DNA from: Deltaproteobacteria bacterium
GTDB taxonomy: Bacteria; Myxococcota_C; UBA6777
DNA length: 64,000 nt
Direction of reading: 5' to 3'
Assembly (NCBI GenBank): GCA_002731275.1
Contig: PCBK01000098.1
Span: 92,031 to 156,030 of the forward strand
The stretch's first letter is position 1, and each line of letters starts with the position of its first letter. Shown piece after piece: positions 1 through 12,200 of the stretch. A program made the position numbers and the translations under genes. The notes under the pieces are model-generated. The model saw only the letters and a list, made by a program, of their open reading frames with translations, ran no database searches and was not told the origin of the DNA.

Positions 1-1169
1 GTAAAGATCACGGTGAACATATTGGTGGGGATACCGAGGGCACGCAGGACGATCCCTGAGTAAAAGTCGACGTTGGGGAACAGTCGTCTAGAGGCGAAAT
101 ATTCATCTTGGAGAGCTGCTTCTTCGAGTGCCTCGGCGACTTCGAGGAGGGGGTCATCGACTTGCAGGTCTTCGAGCACCTGTTGACACATGTTGCGCAT
201 CAATTTGGCCCGTGGGTCGTAGTTTTTGTAGACCCTGTGTCCAAATCCCATCAACCTGAAGGGATCATCTTTGTCTTTCGCACGTTCGAGTGCCTTGGCG
301 ATATTCTTGGTGCTGCCGATGTCCGCGAGCATTTTGATGACGGCTTCGTTGGCGCCACCGTGAGCAGGTCCCCACAATGTACCGACGCTCGCGGAGATAC
401 AGGCGAAGGGGTTGGCCTTGGATGAGCCTGCGAGTCGGATGGTCGAAGCCGAAGCGTTTTGGCCATGATCGGCGTGTAACAAGAACAACAAGTCCATGGC
501 TTTCGCTGCGATGGAGTTGATGGCGTAAGGTTCTGTTGGGTAGGAGAACATCATGTGGAGGAAGTTGGAAGCGTACCCGAGTTCGTTTCGTGGGTAGGGG
601 AAGGGCTCGCCCTTTGAATAGCGGTAGGCCCAGGCTGCGATGGTCGGGATCTTGGCGATCAGACGGTGGGCTGAGACCTCGCGACTGTTGGGATCGGAGA
701 TGTCAAGTGAGTCGTGGTAGAACGCGGACATTGCGCCGAGAATTCCGACCATGATCGCCATAGGGTGGGCGTCTCTTCGGAAGCCTTTGTAAAATTCGCG
801 CAGTCCCTCGTGCAGGAGTGTGTGGTGGGTGATGAGGTCTCGGAACTTGTCATACTCGCCTTCTGTGGGAAGTTCACCGTAGAGGAGCAGGTAACAGACT
901 TCGAGGAAAGAGCTGTGCTCGGCGAGCTCTTCGATGGGGTAGCCGCGAAAGAGCAGGCGACCTTCTTCACCGTCGATGAAGGTGATTTTACTCTCACAGG
1001 CAGCGGTGCTGACAAAGCCAGGGTCAAATGTGTAGAGATTCATCTTCTTGCGAAGTTGGTTGATGTCGATCACAGGGACACCATCGGTCCCCCGTAAGAT
1101 CGGAAGATCCATCGATTGTCCGGTGGAGTGGTCCGTGATCGTGACGTAATCTTTCCCTTGTATGCTCAT
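1..1169 (-). CDS. gltA: citrate synthase (3' end cut by window edge)
   Basis: Type II (hexameric-type) citrate synthase, which condenses acetyl-CoA with oxaloacetate at the entry to the TCA cycle in the cytoplasm. The reading frame is open from ATG at 1169 to the left edge, giving about 389 codons of an expected 430 or so. The catalytic triad is visible: His270 in GPAHGGANE, His311 in GFGHRVYK and Asp368 in NVDFYSG. These are offset by exactly six from E. coli His264, His305 and Asp362, so the fold is unbroken. AAAGGAAAG lies 5 nt before the start and supports it. It is last in the long minus-strand run, 128 nt after the OmpA gene, and may have its own promoter in that gap, although none was convincing. 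The family assignment is secure; only the C-terminus is missing. Confidence 0.97.
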   Translation of the reverse strand, partial: MSIQGKDYVTITDHSTGQSMDLPILRGTDGVPVIDINQLRKKMNLYTFDPGFVSTAACESKITFIDGEEGRLLFRGYPIEELAEHSSFLEVCYLLLYGELPTEGEYDKFRDLITHHTLLHEGLREFYKGFRRDAHPMAIMVGILGAMSAFYHDSLDISDPNSREVSAHRLIAKIPTIAAWAYRYSKGEPFPYPRNELGYASNFLHMMFSYPTEPYAINSIAAKAMDLLFLLHADHGQNASASTIRLAGSSKANPFACISASVGTLWGPAHGGANEAVIKMLADIGSTKNIAKALERAKDKDDPFRLMGFGHRVYKNYDPRAKLMRNMCQQVLEDLQVDDPLLEVAEALEEAALQDEYFASRRLFPNVDFYSGIVLRALGIPTNMFTVIF

Positions 1170-1297
1170 TATATCTTTCCTTTCGTCCAAAGGCGTAGGG
1201 ATACCTCCCATCAAACGCTTTCTATTGTGCGTCAGGATACTCGATCATGTGATGTGAAGCCATTGAAATATCGATGGGGATGGTGTGGGGAGTTCAA

Positions 1298-3199
1298 TTA
1301 TTTGGTGTTTTGGGCAGGCGTGCTTGTGGGTTGTTTGATCACATTGAATTGAACGCGCCTGTTTTTGGCGCGGTTCTCTGTGGAGGTGTTGGGGACGAGT
1401 GGTTTGTTCATCCCGTAACCCTCGTGGGTGAGACGTTTTGCGTCGATTTTGCCGCGCGTGACGATAAATTGGAAGACCGCCTCTGCCCGTTTTTTCGAGA
1501 GGTTCATGTTAAAGGTTTTGTCACCGACATCGTCTGTGTGCCCTTCGATACGAAGGCGCATCTTGGGACGACTCTTGAGGACAGAGATGACCTGCTCGAT
1601 GATGCCATATGAGCGCTTATTGATGGTGGCGCTTCCTGTCTTAAATTCGATCTTTTGAAGGATCTTGATCTCCTCTTTGGTGACCTCGATCAGGACTTTT
1701 TTGGGGCATCCGATTTTGGTCTTCTTCGTGGCGACTTTGACCCCTGGCACATCAGGGCACGCATCGAGTCTATCGATAATACCGTCTTTATCACGATCAG
1801 TATCTGGGCAGCCGTTGTTCTCTTTGGGGCCTTTTTGCTTGGGGCATTTGTCGATGTTGTCGGTCAAGCCGTCTTTATCTTGATCTCCCCAGGGGCATCC
1901 TTTGTTCTCTTTCGGGCCGCTTTTTTCCGGGCATTTGTCGATGTTGTCAGTTAAACCGTCTTTGTCTTTGTCTCCCCAAGGACAACCATCGTTCTCTTTG
2001 GGACCTTTCTGTTTGGGGCATCGATCGATGTTGTCTGTGACGCCGTCTTTGTCGATATCTGTGAGTGGACAACCTTTATTGAAGGTCGGACCGATCTGTT
2101 TGGGACATCGATCCACGTTGTCCTTGAGTCCATCGCCGTCAGAGTCTGGCCAGGGGCAACCCCGGTTTTCTTTGGGGCCTTCGACACTTGGGCAGCGATC
2201 AATGTTGTCTGTGAGGCCGTCTTTGTCGCGGTCGTACTTACGTGGTGCCCACGTGACACCCCCAAGGGCGCGTAGCGTTGGTGTCCCATATCCTGCGATG
2301 ATGCCGACCGCGACACCCAATTGGACGGCAAGATCGAGATTGGAAAGAGGGTAGATTTTTGCGCCGATGTAAGCGTCAATGGGGATTTTATTCCATGTCA
2401 TCTCTGTGGAGAGAATCCCTGAACCGGTCAACTCGAAAATCAGGTCCAGCGTATTAGGGGCGACCCGAAGCCGACCTCCGAGGCTGTAAAAGAGTTCATG
2501 TTGTAGATCGAGATCCACAAATGTCGTGGGAGGGAGATAGCGATATCCTACGTTCAAGGCCAGTTTAAAAGACTGGAAGCGTTTGCTAAGCGCGAGGAAC
2601 CCACCCAATCGGAAGCCATCTTCTCCATTGAAGCGTTGTGTGTCTCCTGTTGGGGCACCCGCATACAACATAAACGCCAGTGAGACAAAGTGTTTGTGTT
2701 CTTGAAGAGCCTGTAACTTCACACCGAGTTTGAGATCGGATAAGGCGAAGCCTGTGACGCTCTGATCGCGATCTGCATCTGCAAACGCCGGATGGTCTGG
2801 GATGTGACCTGTTTGATACAGGGTCATGGGGAGGACGAGATGGACGTCAAGCCAGGGGAGGATCCCGAATCCTGCGGCGAAGTCAGCACCTATTTGATGT
2901 GAGATGATGGGGACGCTTCTGCCGCCTCCACCTTGCGCGACCATCGGGTGATGTCCGTAGTTGACGAGGAAGCCAGCGTGGTACGAAAATTGTCCAAGAG
3001 TCTCGCCTGATTGGGTCTGAAACATGCCTCTTGGATCAAACCAGGGGCGGAATTGTTGAACTTGAAATGCCCTTGTCGTCGACTGAGCTGATGAGATAGA
3101 TGGGGAGAGGATACCTACACAGAGCAACTGGAGAAAGAGATAATATCCAAACCAGGTGTGTGTGGTGGATGGTTTGTATGTGAGCGGCTGCGTGAACAT
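1298..3199 (-). CDS. OmpA-family outer-membrane protein with thrombospondin type 3 repeats
   Basis: A 633-residue exported protein. The N-terminus carries a signal peptide with likely cleavage after SISSA, near residue 38. Residues of about 40-320 look like a beta-barrel or transporter-like envelope domain. Next come about seven thrombospondin type 3 repeats (about 325-500) with calcium-binding DxDxDGxxDxxD cores and IDxCP spacers, nearly identical to one another. Residues of about 505-620 form an OmpA/Pal-type peptidoglycan-binding domain with the signature GHTDDVG and the closing NRRV motif. In this family the C-terminal domain holds peptidoglycan while the N-terminal part sits in the outer membrane, and the acidic repeats act as a Ca-stabilised periplasmic stalk. 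It lies 82 nt downstream of the giant lipoprotein gene and may be cotranscribed with it. Domain calls are firm; the physiological role is not shown. Confidence 0.93.
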   Translation of the reverse strand: MFTQPLTYKPSTTHTWFGYYLFLQLLCVGILSPSISSAQSTTRAFQVQQFRPWFDPRGMFQTQSGETLGQFSYHAGFLVNYGHHPMVAQGGGGRSVPIISHQIGADFAAGFGILPWLDVHLVLPMTLYQTGHIPDHPAFADADRDQSVTGFALSDLKLGVKLQALQEHKHFVSLAFMLYAGAPTGDTQRFNGEDGFRLGGFLALSKRFQSFKLALNVGYRYLPPTTFVDLDLQHELFYSLGGRLRVAPNTLDLIFELTGSGILSTEMTWNKIPIDAYIGAKIYPLSNLDLAVQLGVAVGIIAGYGTPTLRALGGVTWAPRKYDRDKDGLTDNIDRCPSVEGPKENRGCPWPDSDGDGLKDNVDRCPKQIGPTFNKGCPLTDIDKDGVTDNIDRCPKQKGPKENDGCPWGDKDKDGLTDNIDKCPEKSGPKENKGCPWGDQDKDGLTDNIDKCPKQKGPKENNGCPDTDRDKDGIIDRLDACPDVPGVKVATKKTKIGCPKKVLIEVTKEEIKILQKIEFKTGSATINKRSYGIIEQVISVLKSRPKMRLRIEGHTDDVGDKTFNMNLSKKRAEAVFQFIVTRGKIDAKRLTHEGYGMNKPLVPNTSTENRAKNRRVQFNVIKQPTSTPAQNTK

Positions 3200-3281
3200 A
3201 GGAATGTGTGCTCCATCAAGAGGTCTTTTCCAAACTCTTTTTTATCCCACGGCCCAAGGCCTAAAGAGGGTCATCGATGAA

Positions 3282-6200
3282 TCAAGGGGCAAGCTGCCAA
3301 ACGAGGACGTCACTGCCATTTGAGGTCAGATTGGTTCCACCCAACGTACCCGCACCGTTAAGGGAGCCTGTAATGAACACATTGCCATTCGCGAAGGTGA
3401 TGTTGTTCACGACTTCCTGACCTGTGCCTGATGAGTTTCGAACATACTCAATGCTGCCTGAGGCGTTGACTTTGATAACAAACACATCAATGTCTGCCGA
3501 AGTGTATGGCGTTGTGCCAAGTGTGACGGGTTTGGCGTTTTGAACGGTAGTGTTGATGTAGCGGTCTCCGTTGGGTGATACGGCCATCGAGACGCGATTG
3601 AGATTGGTACCTACGAGGCTGTTTACATCACCAACATTGATGCCTGAGAGCCATTTCCCTGTGGAGTCGATACTTGCGAGGAAGATTCTGTTGTTCAATG
3701 TCTTTTTATTGATTGCATACGTACCCACAGAGAAGTCTCCTGTTGCGTACCCCGTTGTGTGCATCACATTGTTGCTGTCTATGGCAATTTTGAATGGATA
3801 GACGATGACATTTGCTGTATCGGAGGAAAGTCTGACCCATTGCCATGTCCCTGTGCTGTTGAGTTTTCCTACAAACATAGGCCTTCCGTTTGTCGTGACT
3901 GTCGCGCTCACAGTTCCGAATGTGTATGTCCCTGTGTTGTTCAAATAGCCGAGCACATAAACATTTCCACCTGAGTCTGTTGTGAGGGCGTGTCCACGAG
4001 CTTGCAAAGTCGCGTGATTGCTGCTTCGTGCGGTCCATTGGTGGACTCCATTGGTGTTTAATTTGGTGACAAAAGTCTCCAGGGCATTGGACGCGGTGGT
4101 GATCGCCGGGCTTCCCGCAACATTGAAGGTTCCTCCTGCATAACCAGTGAAATAGACATTTCCTTGTGTGTCGACATGGAGTGCATTTTTGTCTGTGTAG
4201 AAAGTGCCTCCCACTGTTGATTTTGCCCACGTGGGATTCCCAAGGGTGTCGAACTTTGCGACGATCAGTTTGTGGTTGCTGTTAAATGGGGTGCTTGCGA
4301 GAGTCACGTTTCCATTGTCGTTGTATTGAAGTGTGTAAATGTTTCCGACACCATCGACCATAAGTCCTCTCGGATGGTCGTGATTGGTTCCTGAGAGACT
4401 TCTTGCCCAGACGACGTCACCGCTGGCATTTAATTTGAGCAGAGCAAGATCAGCGCCACCACCCGCTGAGAGTGTGACGGGCCCACCTGTTGTTGTGAGT
4501 GTGAGTGTATTGTAGTAATTGCCCAATACATACACATTGCCCTGCTTGTCGACTGCGATGTGTTCGCCAATCTGTGTATCTGCAGCGTTGACATTGTTGA
4601 TGATGGGGGTCGTGCATGTGCCAGCCCCACAGTACTGTGTGGCGCCACATGCAGTGCCACATGAACCGCAATTGTTTTTGTCGGATGATAGGTCTGCACA
4701 ACCTGTCGCTGCACAATAGAATTGCTTGGAAGGACAGCTCAATGGGATCTGCCAGATAAACATATCGTAGGCGTTGGAGCGGAAGGATGTACCACCGAAA
4801 TTACCCACACCAAAGAATTGACCCACGAGATAAAGCGCTTGGTTTTTGTAAAGAATGTTGAGCGCTTGTTCTGCGCTCGTTCCTTTCGAGCGTGCGACCC
4901 ATTCGACGTTGTCTGATGTGTCGACTTTTATCACGATGGCGTTGTTGTTTCCTGTGGGGGTGAGTGGGATTCCATTGATTTCGGTTTTAGGGGAGTTTCC
5001 TCCCACCGTGCTGATGTAGCGATTTCCTGAGGGATCAATGTCCATGCGGACGAAGGTCGGATTTGCGATATCTTTTCCAAGCCGTTTGGCTGTTTTCCAG
5101 GAGCCAGCTTTGTCAAGTGTCAGAAGGAACAGATCATCGGTCCCTGTGCTTTTGTTCACAGTAAGCGTTCCAGCCTGGAAGCTACCTATTCTAAAGTATC
5201 CGGCAAGGTGGATCTTTCCGGATGAATCGACTTTGATGGAGTAAGGTTGGACGATCGCGTTGCTGGTGTTGCTGGTCGCTCTAGCCCATTGCCACTGTCC
5301 TGATGCATTGAGCTTCGCGACAAAGACATCCTTTCCATTTGTGTGGCCGATAGTATGTGTTCCAAACGTATAACTACCCGCAGTGATCAGCTCTCCTGTG
5401 GTGTATACGTTCCCAGAGGCATCCGTTGTGATCGCGAAGCTTCCGGCCAATCGATTTGCATGATTGCTCGACTGAGAGACCCACTGTAGGTTTCCTGATG
5501 TGTCGAACTTGGCGACAAAGACCTCCCAAGCACCGGCTGCGGTTGTGCGACTTGAACTTGCGACACTGAATGCGCCAGAGGCAGCAGCGTTAACGAAGAC
5601 GTTACCTTCTTCGTCAACATGGAGCCCACCGCTTGAGACGTTTGTACCGTTGATAGCTTGTGACCAGAGGTAGCCCCCGTTGGGGTCGTACTTGGAGATG
5701 ATGATCTTGTCAGAGGGAGTGTATGTTTTTCCTGGAAGATTCACTGTTCCTCCAAGATTTTCTTGTAGGATGTAGAGATTGCCTCGCTTGTCGACGCCTA
5801 ATCCCCTTGGTTGATCTGTGGCTGTACCGCTTGGTGAGAAGGCATGGACAATATTGTTACTTCGATCGTATTTGAAGACAAAGAGGTCTGTACCCCCGTA
5901 TGTCGAGAAGTTGATCGTTCCTTGCTGTGTGACGACAGAGAAAGCGTTGGTGTAGTAGCCAAGTGTATAAACATGTCCGGATGGATCGACAGCGATGTGT
6001 GTCGCGGTTTGGTTGTTGGTGATATCTTGGGCGTGTGTGATGGGTGCAACACAACTGCTTGTAAAGCAAGACTGGGTGCTTGAGCAAGTGTTGCCACAAT
6101 CACCACAGTTATTCTTGTCGTTTTGAACGTCTTTACAGCCGTTTGTGCCACAGAATTTACCTGCATTTGGGCAGGTTGTGGGGAGCTTCCAAATAAAGTA

Positions 6201-9200
6201 ATCGTCATCTAATGTGAGCGTTGGCGCTTGTGGGGGACCGTAGAGAGAGATGCTGCCGTTTGCCCGCCCTGTGACGTAGAGTGCGTTGCGACTAAGCGCC
6301 ATTCCAAGTGGATGTTCGGTTCCACTGCCTTTTGTTTGCTGAACCCATTCGATTGAGCTTTGTTGATTGATTTTTACGACAAGAGTGTCAATTGCGCCGT
6401 TTGTTGAATACGTCTTTCCTTGTACTGTAATGGAGTTGCTGTTGAGAGATAGGAGGACAAACCGATTGCCTTGTGTGTCGACGTGTAAGAGCAGATTGTC
6501 TTGACCTGTGTATATCCTTCCTAAATCAAGCGCAGACAGCCATGAGCCTGTGCTATCCATTTGAGCGACAAAGACTTGTTTTGCTCCTGCTGAACTCGTA
6601 ATACCAGAGCTACCGAAGCGAACGAGTCCATCTGACACATAGCCGCTGAGATGGATAAAGCCTGCAGTGTCAGCCACAATCGAGTTGGGTATCGCTGTAT
6701 ATGTGCCTGTTCCTGATGTGCTGCGAACCCACTGCCAGGCTCCGCTACTATCGATTTTAGCGACAAACAATTTTTGGGGGTTATTGATACCGACACTCGC
6801 GAGCTTTGTCCCGAAGTTGTATGTCCCAAGGCCTATAAAATATCCTGTCACGAAAACATCACCATTTGTGGTGACTGTGACTGCACGTGTGCGTGCTTGT
6901 TTGTTTGCGTGGTTTGTCGTATTGGACAGCCATAACACTTTTCCTGTAGGGTCGAGTTTTGCGACAAAGGTCTCATGGGCACCAGACGCGGCTGTCACAC
7001 TTTTCCCTGCGATTGTGTATGTTCCACTGGCATATCCCGCCCAGTAACTGTTTCCTGCCTCATCGACGTGGAGTCCATTATGGGTGCTGATCGTTGTTGC
7101 GGTTGCTGCTTTTGACCACACTGCATTCCCAAGCGAGTTGAACTTGGTGAGAATTTGTTTGTGTGTGTTGTTGTAGTTGGTCGTGCCAACGGTGATATTC
7201 CCTCCGGCGTTGGTTTGGAGGACATAGATATTGTCTTGTGCATCAACGTGAAGACCATTGGCTGCGTCGTCACCTGTACCGGAGATACTCTTCGCCCATA
7301 TCAAACCTCCAGAGCCGTCCAGTTTTACAAGGGCGATGTCTTCTTGGCCTTTTGCTGAAATGATCGCGTTACGTTGTGGGGTTGTGAGTGTCCAGGTTTG
7401 ACTGTAACCCACAATGAGGATGAGATTGCCTTGGCTATCTACTGCAATATGTGTCCCTAGTTGCGCGGTGCTGTTGGCGACTTGTATTTTCTCGAGAGTC
7501 GTATATTGACAGGCACCATCAACACATGTGTCTCCATGTGGGCAGGTAAATCCACACGTTCCACAATGATCTTTGTCGGTTTGAAGATCCGTACATATCC
7601 TCGCATTGTTGCCAACAGAACATTGTGTCTCTGTTGTACTACAAGTGATACATTTACCTGCTGAGCAAAATGCTGGATTTGTGCATGCGTTTCCACAACC
7701 ACCACAATTGCTGTCATCATTTACAATGTCCAAACATTGTCCGACGCTACTACAAAAGGCTGTTCCTATTGGGCATTGGCATTGACCACGCACACAACTG
7801 AAGCCTGATTTACAGCACCCTGTTCCACAACGAGTTTCTCCACTTTGACATGATGTTGGACATTTATTTTGGCATTGACATGTGCCGTTGACACAATTCC
7901 AACCAAGGGCAGTGTTACAGGTCGTGCCACACGTCCCACAAGTCGAAGCGTTGGAAGAAACATCGACACAAGTCGAACCTGCAATACATGCAAGTTGCCC
8001 ACTTTGACAACAAGTCATAAGGGCGAGCTTTTTGTCCCCTCCAATCAATAGCTTCGAACCATCTGAGTTGATCGCAAAGCGACCCACTGTCGAGCCTGCT
8101 CCATGCTTGAGGACTTTGTTGTAGGGGGCTTGTACATCGACATTCCACTGTTCGACGCCAGGGATGATAATGCTCGCGCCGTCGGGGCTAAAGATCACAT
8201 CAGATTTGTAGGCTGTCCCACCACTTGTTGAGTTGAGATTGCTCTTGACCGCAGGCGTCGCTGTGGGAGGAGAAGCGTTGAGTGTCCAAACAGTGACGCT
8301 GAGATTGGTGATGGCTGCGAGTTTCAGGTTGTCTGGAGAGAAAGCGAGACCTGTGACATCTGTTTGTGCAGCTGCTGTAAGAGAGTAAAGTAATTGTGAG
8401 CCTGTCGATGTGAAGGACCATATGTGGACGTTTTCAGTTCCTGTTGCTTTGCGTTCAGAGCTTGCGAGCATCTTTCCATCGGGACTGAAGGCGACCGATT
8501 TATGCTCTGTCAATCTTGAGTAAGGTATGCCGTATGCGATCGTTGGAGGGGTTTGTGTCAGGTCGATGATGTCAATACCATTTCTCCCTCTGGCGATCGC
8601 TGCGTACTTGCCGTCCTTGGTGATATCGATATCTGCACAGTTGTTTGCATTAACCTGTTGGGTCAAGCCTGTTTGGGTGTCCCAGATCCTGAGTCCTTCG
8701 TAGGGGTTACAATAGAGGACTTTGGTCGTGTTGGGGATGAACTCTGTGATGGTTGGGTTGGTTGAAGGTGTATTGTTCTCGTTGAGATCGTAGGAGCGAA
8801 TCAAAACGGGAGGTGTTTTGGTGGCATCCCATGCGCTGAGACGTCCTTTTTGTGTACCACCATCGCCATACTCTGCGAGGACAAAGACCTTGTCATCGGA
8901 TGAAAAGTCGATATCGGAGACCCGGCCTAGGATACTGATCAACAATGAACTGTCAAGGCACAGATCGGGGATAGGACTACATTTGTTTCCGGAGAGAACG
9001 GTCCCTGACGGACATTGACACACACCTTGTGTACAGAGCTGTCCGGTTTTGCACGCCGTCCCACAGGCTCCACAGTGGCTCGTGCTGCTCTGAAGGTCAA
9101 TACAGAGTCCCGGTGAAGTCGCACATGTGGTTTGTGACAGTGTACAGCAAGACCACTTCATGATCTGGCCTTTGCTGTTGTGTCCGGTCCACACAACGTC

Positions 9201-12200
9201 TTGGTTGGGGTGGTACAACGCTGCCGCGATGGTTCCTTGTGAGGTGACGCCGATCGTGCGTTTTTTAGTCGCTGTCGCTGTCGAGATATCCCACTCTTCG
9301 GCGTGTGTGTCGTAAGTGACAAGGATTCTTTTGCCTCCTGGTCGGAAGGTCACGGCTGTTGGATTGAGTGGTAGGGTGATGTCATGTGTGAGGGTTGGGG
9401 CATTGGTCCCATTGTATGTAAAGACTTTGGCTTTTTTATCTTCGCCGACAGATGCGATCTTGCTGCCATCATCGCTAAAGGCGACACCCACAACGTCAGC
9501 TGTATGGTTGGTGATGCGGTGTGCAATTTTGAGCTGGAAATTGGTAGAGAGGTCCCAGATAATCACCGTTTTATCGAGTGAGGCGGTGGCAAAGAACTTC
9601 CTATCTGGTCGCAGCGCGAAGGCTGTTGTGGAGTCTGTATGGCTGCGATTGTAGCTTCCTATTGCTTGGGGTGTTTGTGGTTTTTTGACATCGAAGAGGT
9701 AGTAGTTTTCGTTTGATGTGCCAACAAGAAGTTGCTCGTCATTTTTGATGAAGGCGACAAATGTAAGGGGTTCTTGGTTTGCGACCTGGAAGTTTTTGAT
9801 CTCGGTGTTGTTTGCGCTTGTGTCGAAGACCGAAACATAACCATCTTTTCGCCCTACAAATACGTATTTTTTGTTCGCGCTGACGGCGATGCTAAGGGGT
9901 TCATCTGTTGTTGCGCCTGCAGGACCGACGGCGACAGGCGGTGTTTGTGAGATGTCCCAGATGCGGAATGTTTTGTCCTCTGAAGCGGAGAGTAACCACA
10001 TGTTATCCCTGGAGACAGCGAGAACATTGACCGTGTTGCTGTGCCCAGAGAGTGCGGTGGAACCACCAAATCCACTAGCACATTGACAGTCTCCACTGGC
10101 GCAACTCGAACCTTGTGGGCAGGTGTTGTTACAAGCACCACAGTGTTGTTGAGAAGAGGCGAGGATGTAGCAAGCGCTGGAGCAGAGTTGTTGTCCTGTT
10201 GGGCATGATTGACATACGCCTTGTACACACGTCTGGTTGCTTGGACATGCATTCCCGCACGCTCCACAGTGAGTGTTGTTGGAGAGGATATCTGTACATG
10301 TTCCGTTGCAAAGCGCCTCACTGGAGAGGCAAGATACGCAGCCACCGTTGATACAAGTTTCGTTGTTGGCACAGGTTGTCCCACAGATACCACAGTGTTG
10401 TCTGTTGTTGGTTGTATCCGTACAGACACCTGCACAGGATTGTTGTCCATTGGGGCAGTTGGGTTGGGAATAGGATACGACATAGTGGTCGACTTGACCT
10501 GCCGCAGTGAACGTTTGAGTGCCAAAGGTCGCGGTTCCCTGGTAATTTCCAAAGAGGTAGATGTTACCGGAACCATCAGCTCCAATGAATCTGTCTTTGA
10601 TGGGGGAGGTTGCGTGTGAGCCTGTACGAGACCACGTAAAGGCACCTGTTGGTGATACCTGCGCAGCAAATACGTTCTCTGCGCCGTTTACAGCGGTATG
10701 AGGTTGGAAGATGGAGACATCTCCTGTCATGTTACCGATGATATAGATGTTGCCGTTGACATCTGTGGAGACATCTTGGACGCTCTCGTCGGCGGTATTT
10801 CCACCTACAGGTGTTGTGAGCCATTTCCAGCCTCCGGAAGTGTCCATTTGCGCGACGAAGAAGTCGAGACCTGCGACTGCCGCGACGTTGATCGTATTGA
10901 AGGATGCTTGTGACTGGAAGTGTCCGCCGAGATAAATGTTGTCATTTTTGTCAATCGCGATGGCGTTGATTTTGTCTTCGCCTGCTCCTCCTCCAGTTTC
11001 AACCCACTGGGCCTTTCCTGTGCTATCGAGCTTGACGATGATCGCATCAAAGTTACCGAGGCTTGTGTATGTGTTTTGTCCAATTTTAAGTGTCCCTGTG
11101 AAGGCTCCTACAACATACACGTTTCCAGCGCTATCTACCGCGACGTCGTTGATCTCGACATCGTGTTGGACCTTCGCCCATACCCAATTCCCGCTACTGT
11201 CGAGTTTGGCGATAACATAACTACCTGCACCTGATGAGGAGAGTGTCGTCGTACCGAAGGTCTCCGTACCATTGAGGAAACCAATAAAGTAGACATTACC
11301 CGACGCATCGACTGCGAGTCGTTTGCCTTCGATCTTGCTGGGATCTCCCTTGCTCTGTGTGGCCCAGATGACATTGCCATTGCTGTCTAGCTTGGTCACG
11401 TACGTCATTGAGCTTGACGAAGGCGTCAACGTCGTCGTACCAAAGGTGAGCTGGGCAGAGACTGTGCCTGTGATGTAGATGTTGTCGTTTTTGTCGACTG
11501 CGAGGCCATACAAGAAGGTATCAAGACCACTTCCAACAGAGTAACTCCAAAGCACTTTACCTTGTGGATCACGTTTGTAAACGAAGATATCGGAGCTTCC
11601 CGTTGCTCCAATCGTATGAGGAGCGGCTAAGAAGCCACCGTTAAACCGCCCTGCAAGGATAGCGTTTCCTTTGCTGTCGAGTGTGGCGTTTCTGAGGTTT
11701 TCGGCAACCAAACCACTTGAGCTGCTTGTGTTCGTCGCGTTTCCTTGCTGCTCGCACTTGCCAAGCTTGCAGATCTCGCCGTGCTGACAGGCACTACCGC
11801 ACGCCCCACAGTGGTTGAAATCAGCTTGGGTGTCCACACATTTGCCATAGCAGGATATGGGGGTGGCTGTGGGACAACCTGTGCATGTACCATTCGTGCA
11901 GATCTGCTTTGCAACGCAAGATGTGGAACAGTTTCCGCAAGTGTCTGGGTCACTTTGGAGGTCTTTGCATTGTCCAGAGCATAGTGTCGCTCCGCTGTCA
12001 CAACATCCCCAAACGCGCATATGGTCGACCCCACCACCGCCTGCATATAGATGCGTTCCATCTTTGTTGTACAACAAGGCGTGGACCAACGAGAGGCCTT
12101 GTACGCTGAGTGTGGCGATATTTTGTGGGGGACTCTTTTGAAGATCCCATAATTTGATCTGGCCAGCATAATCGCCGGATGCGAGGAGATCGTTGCTCGG

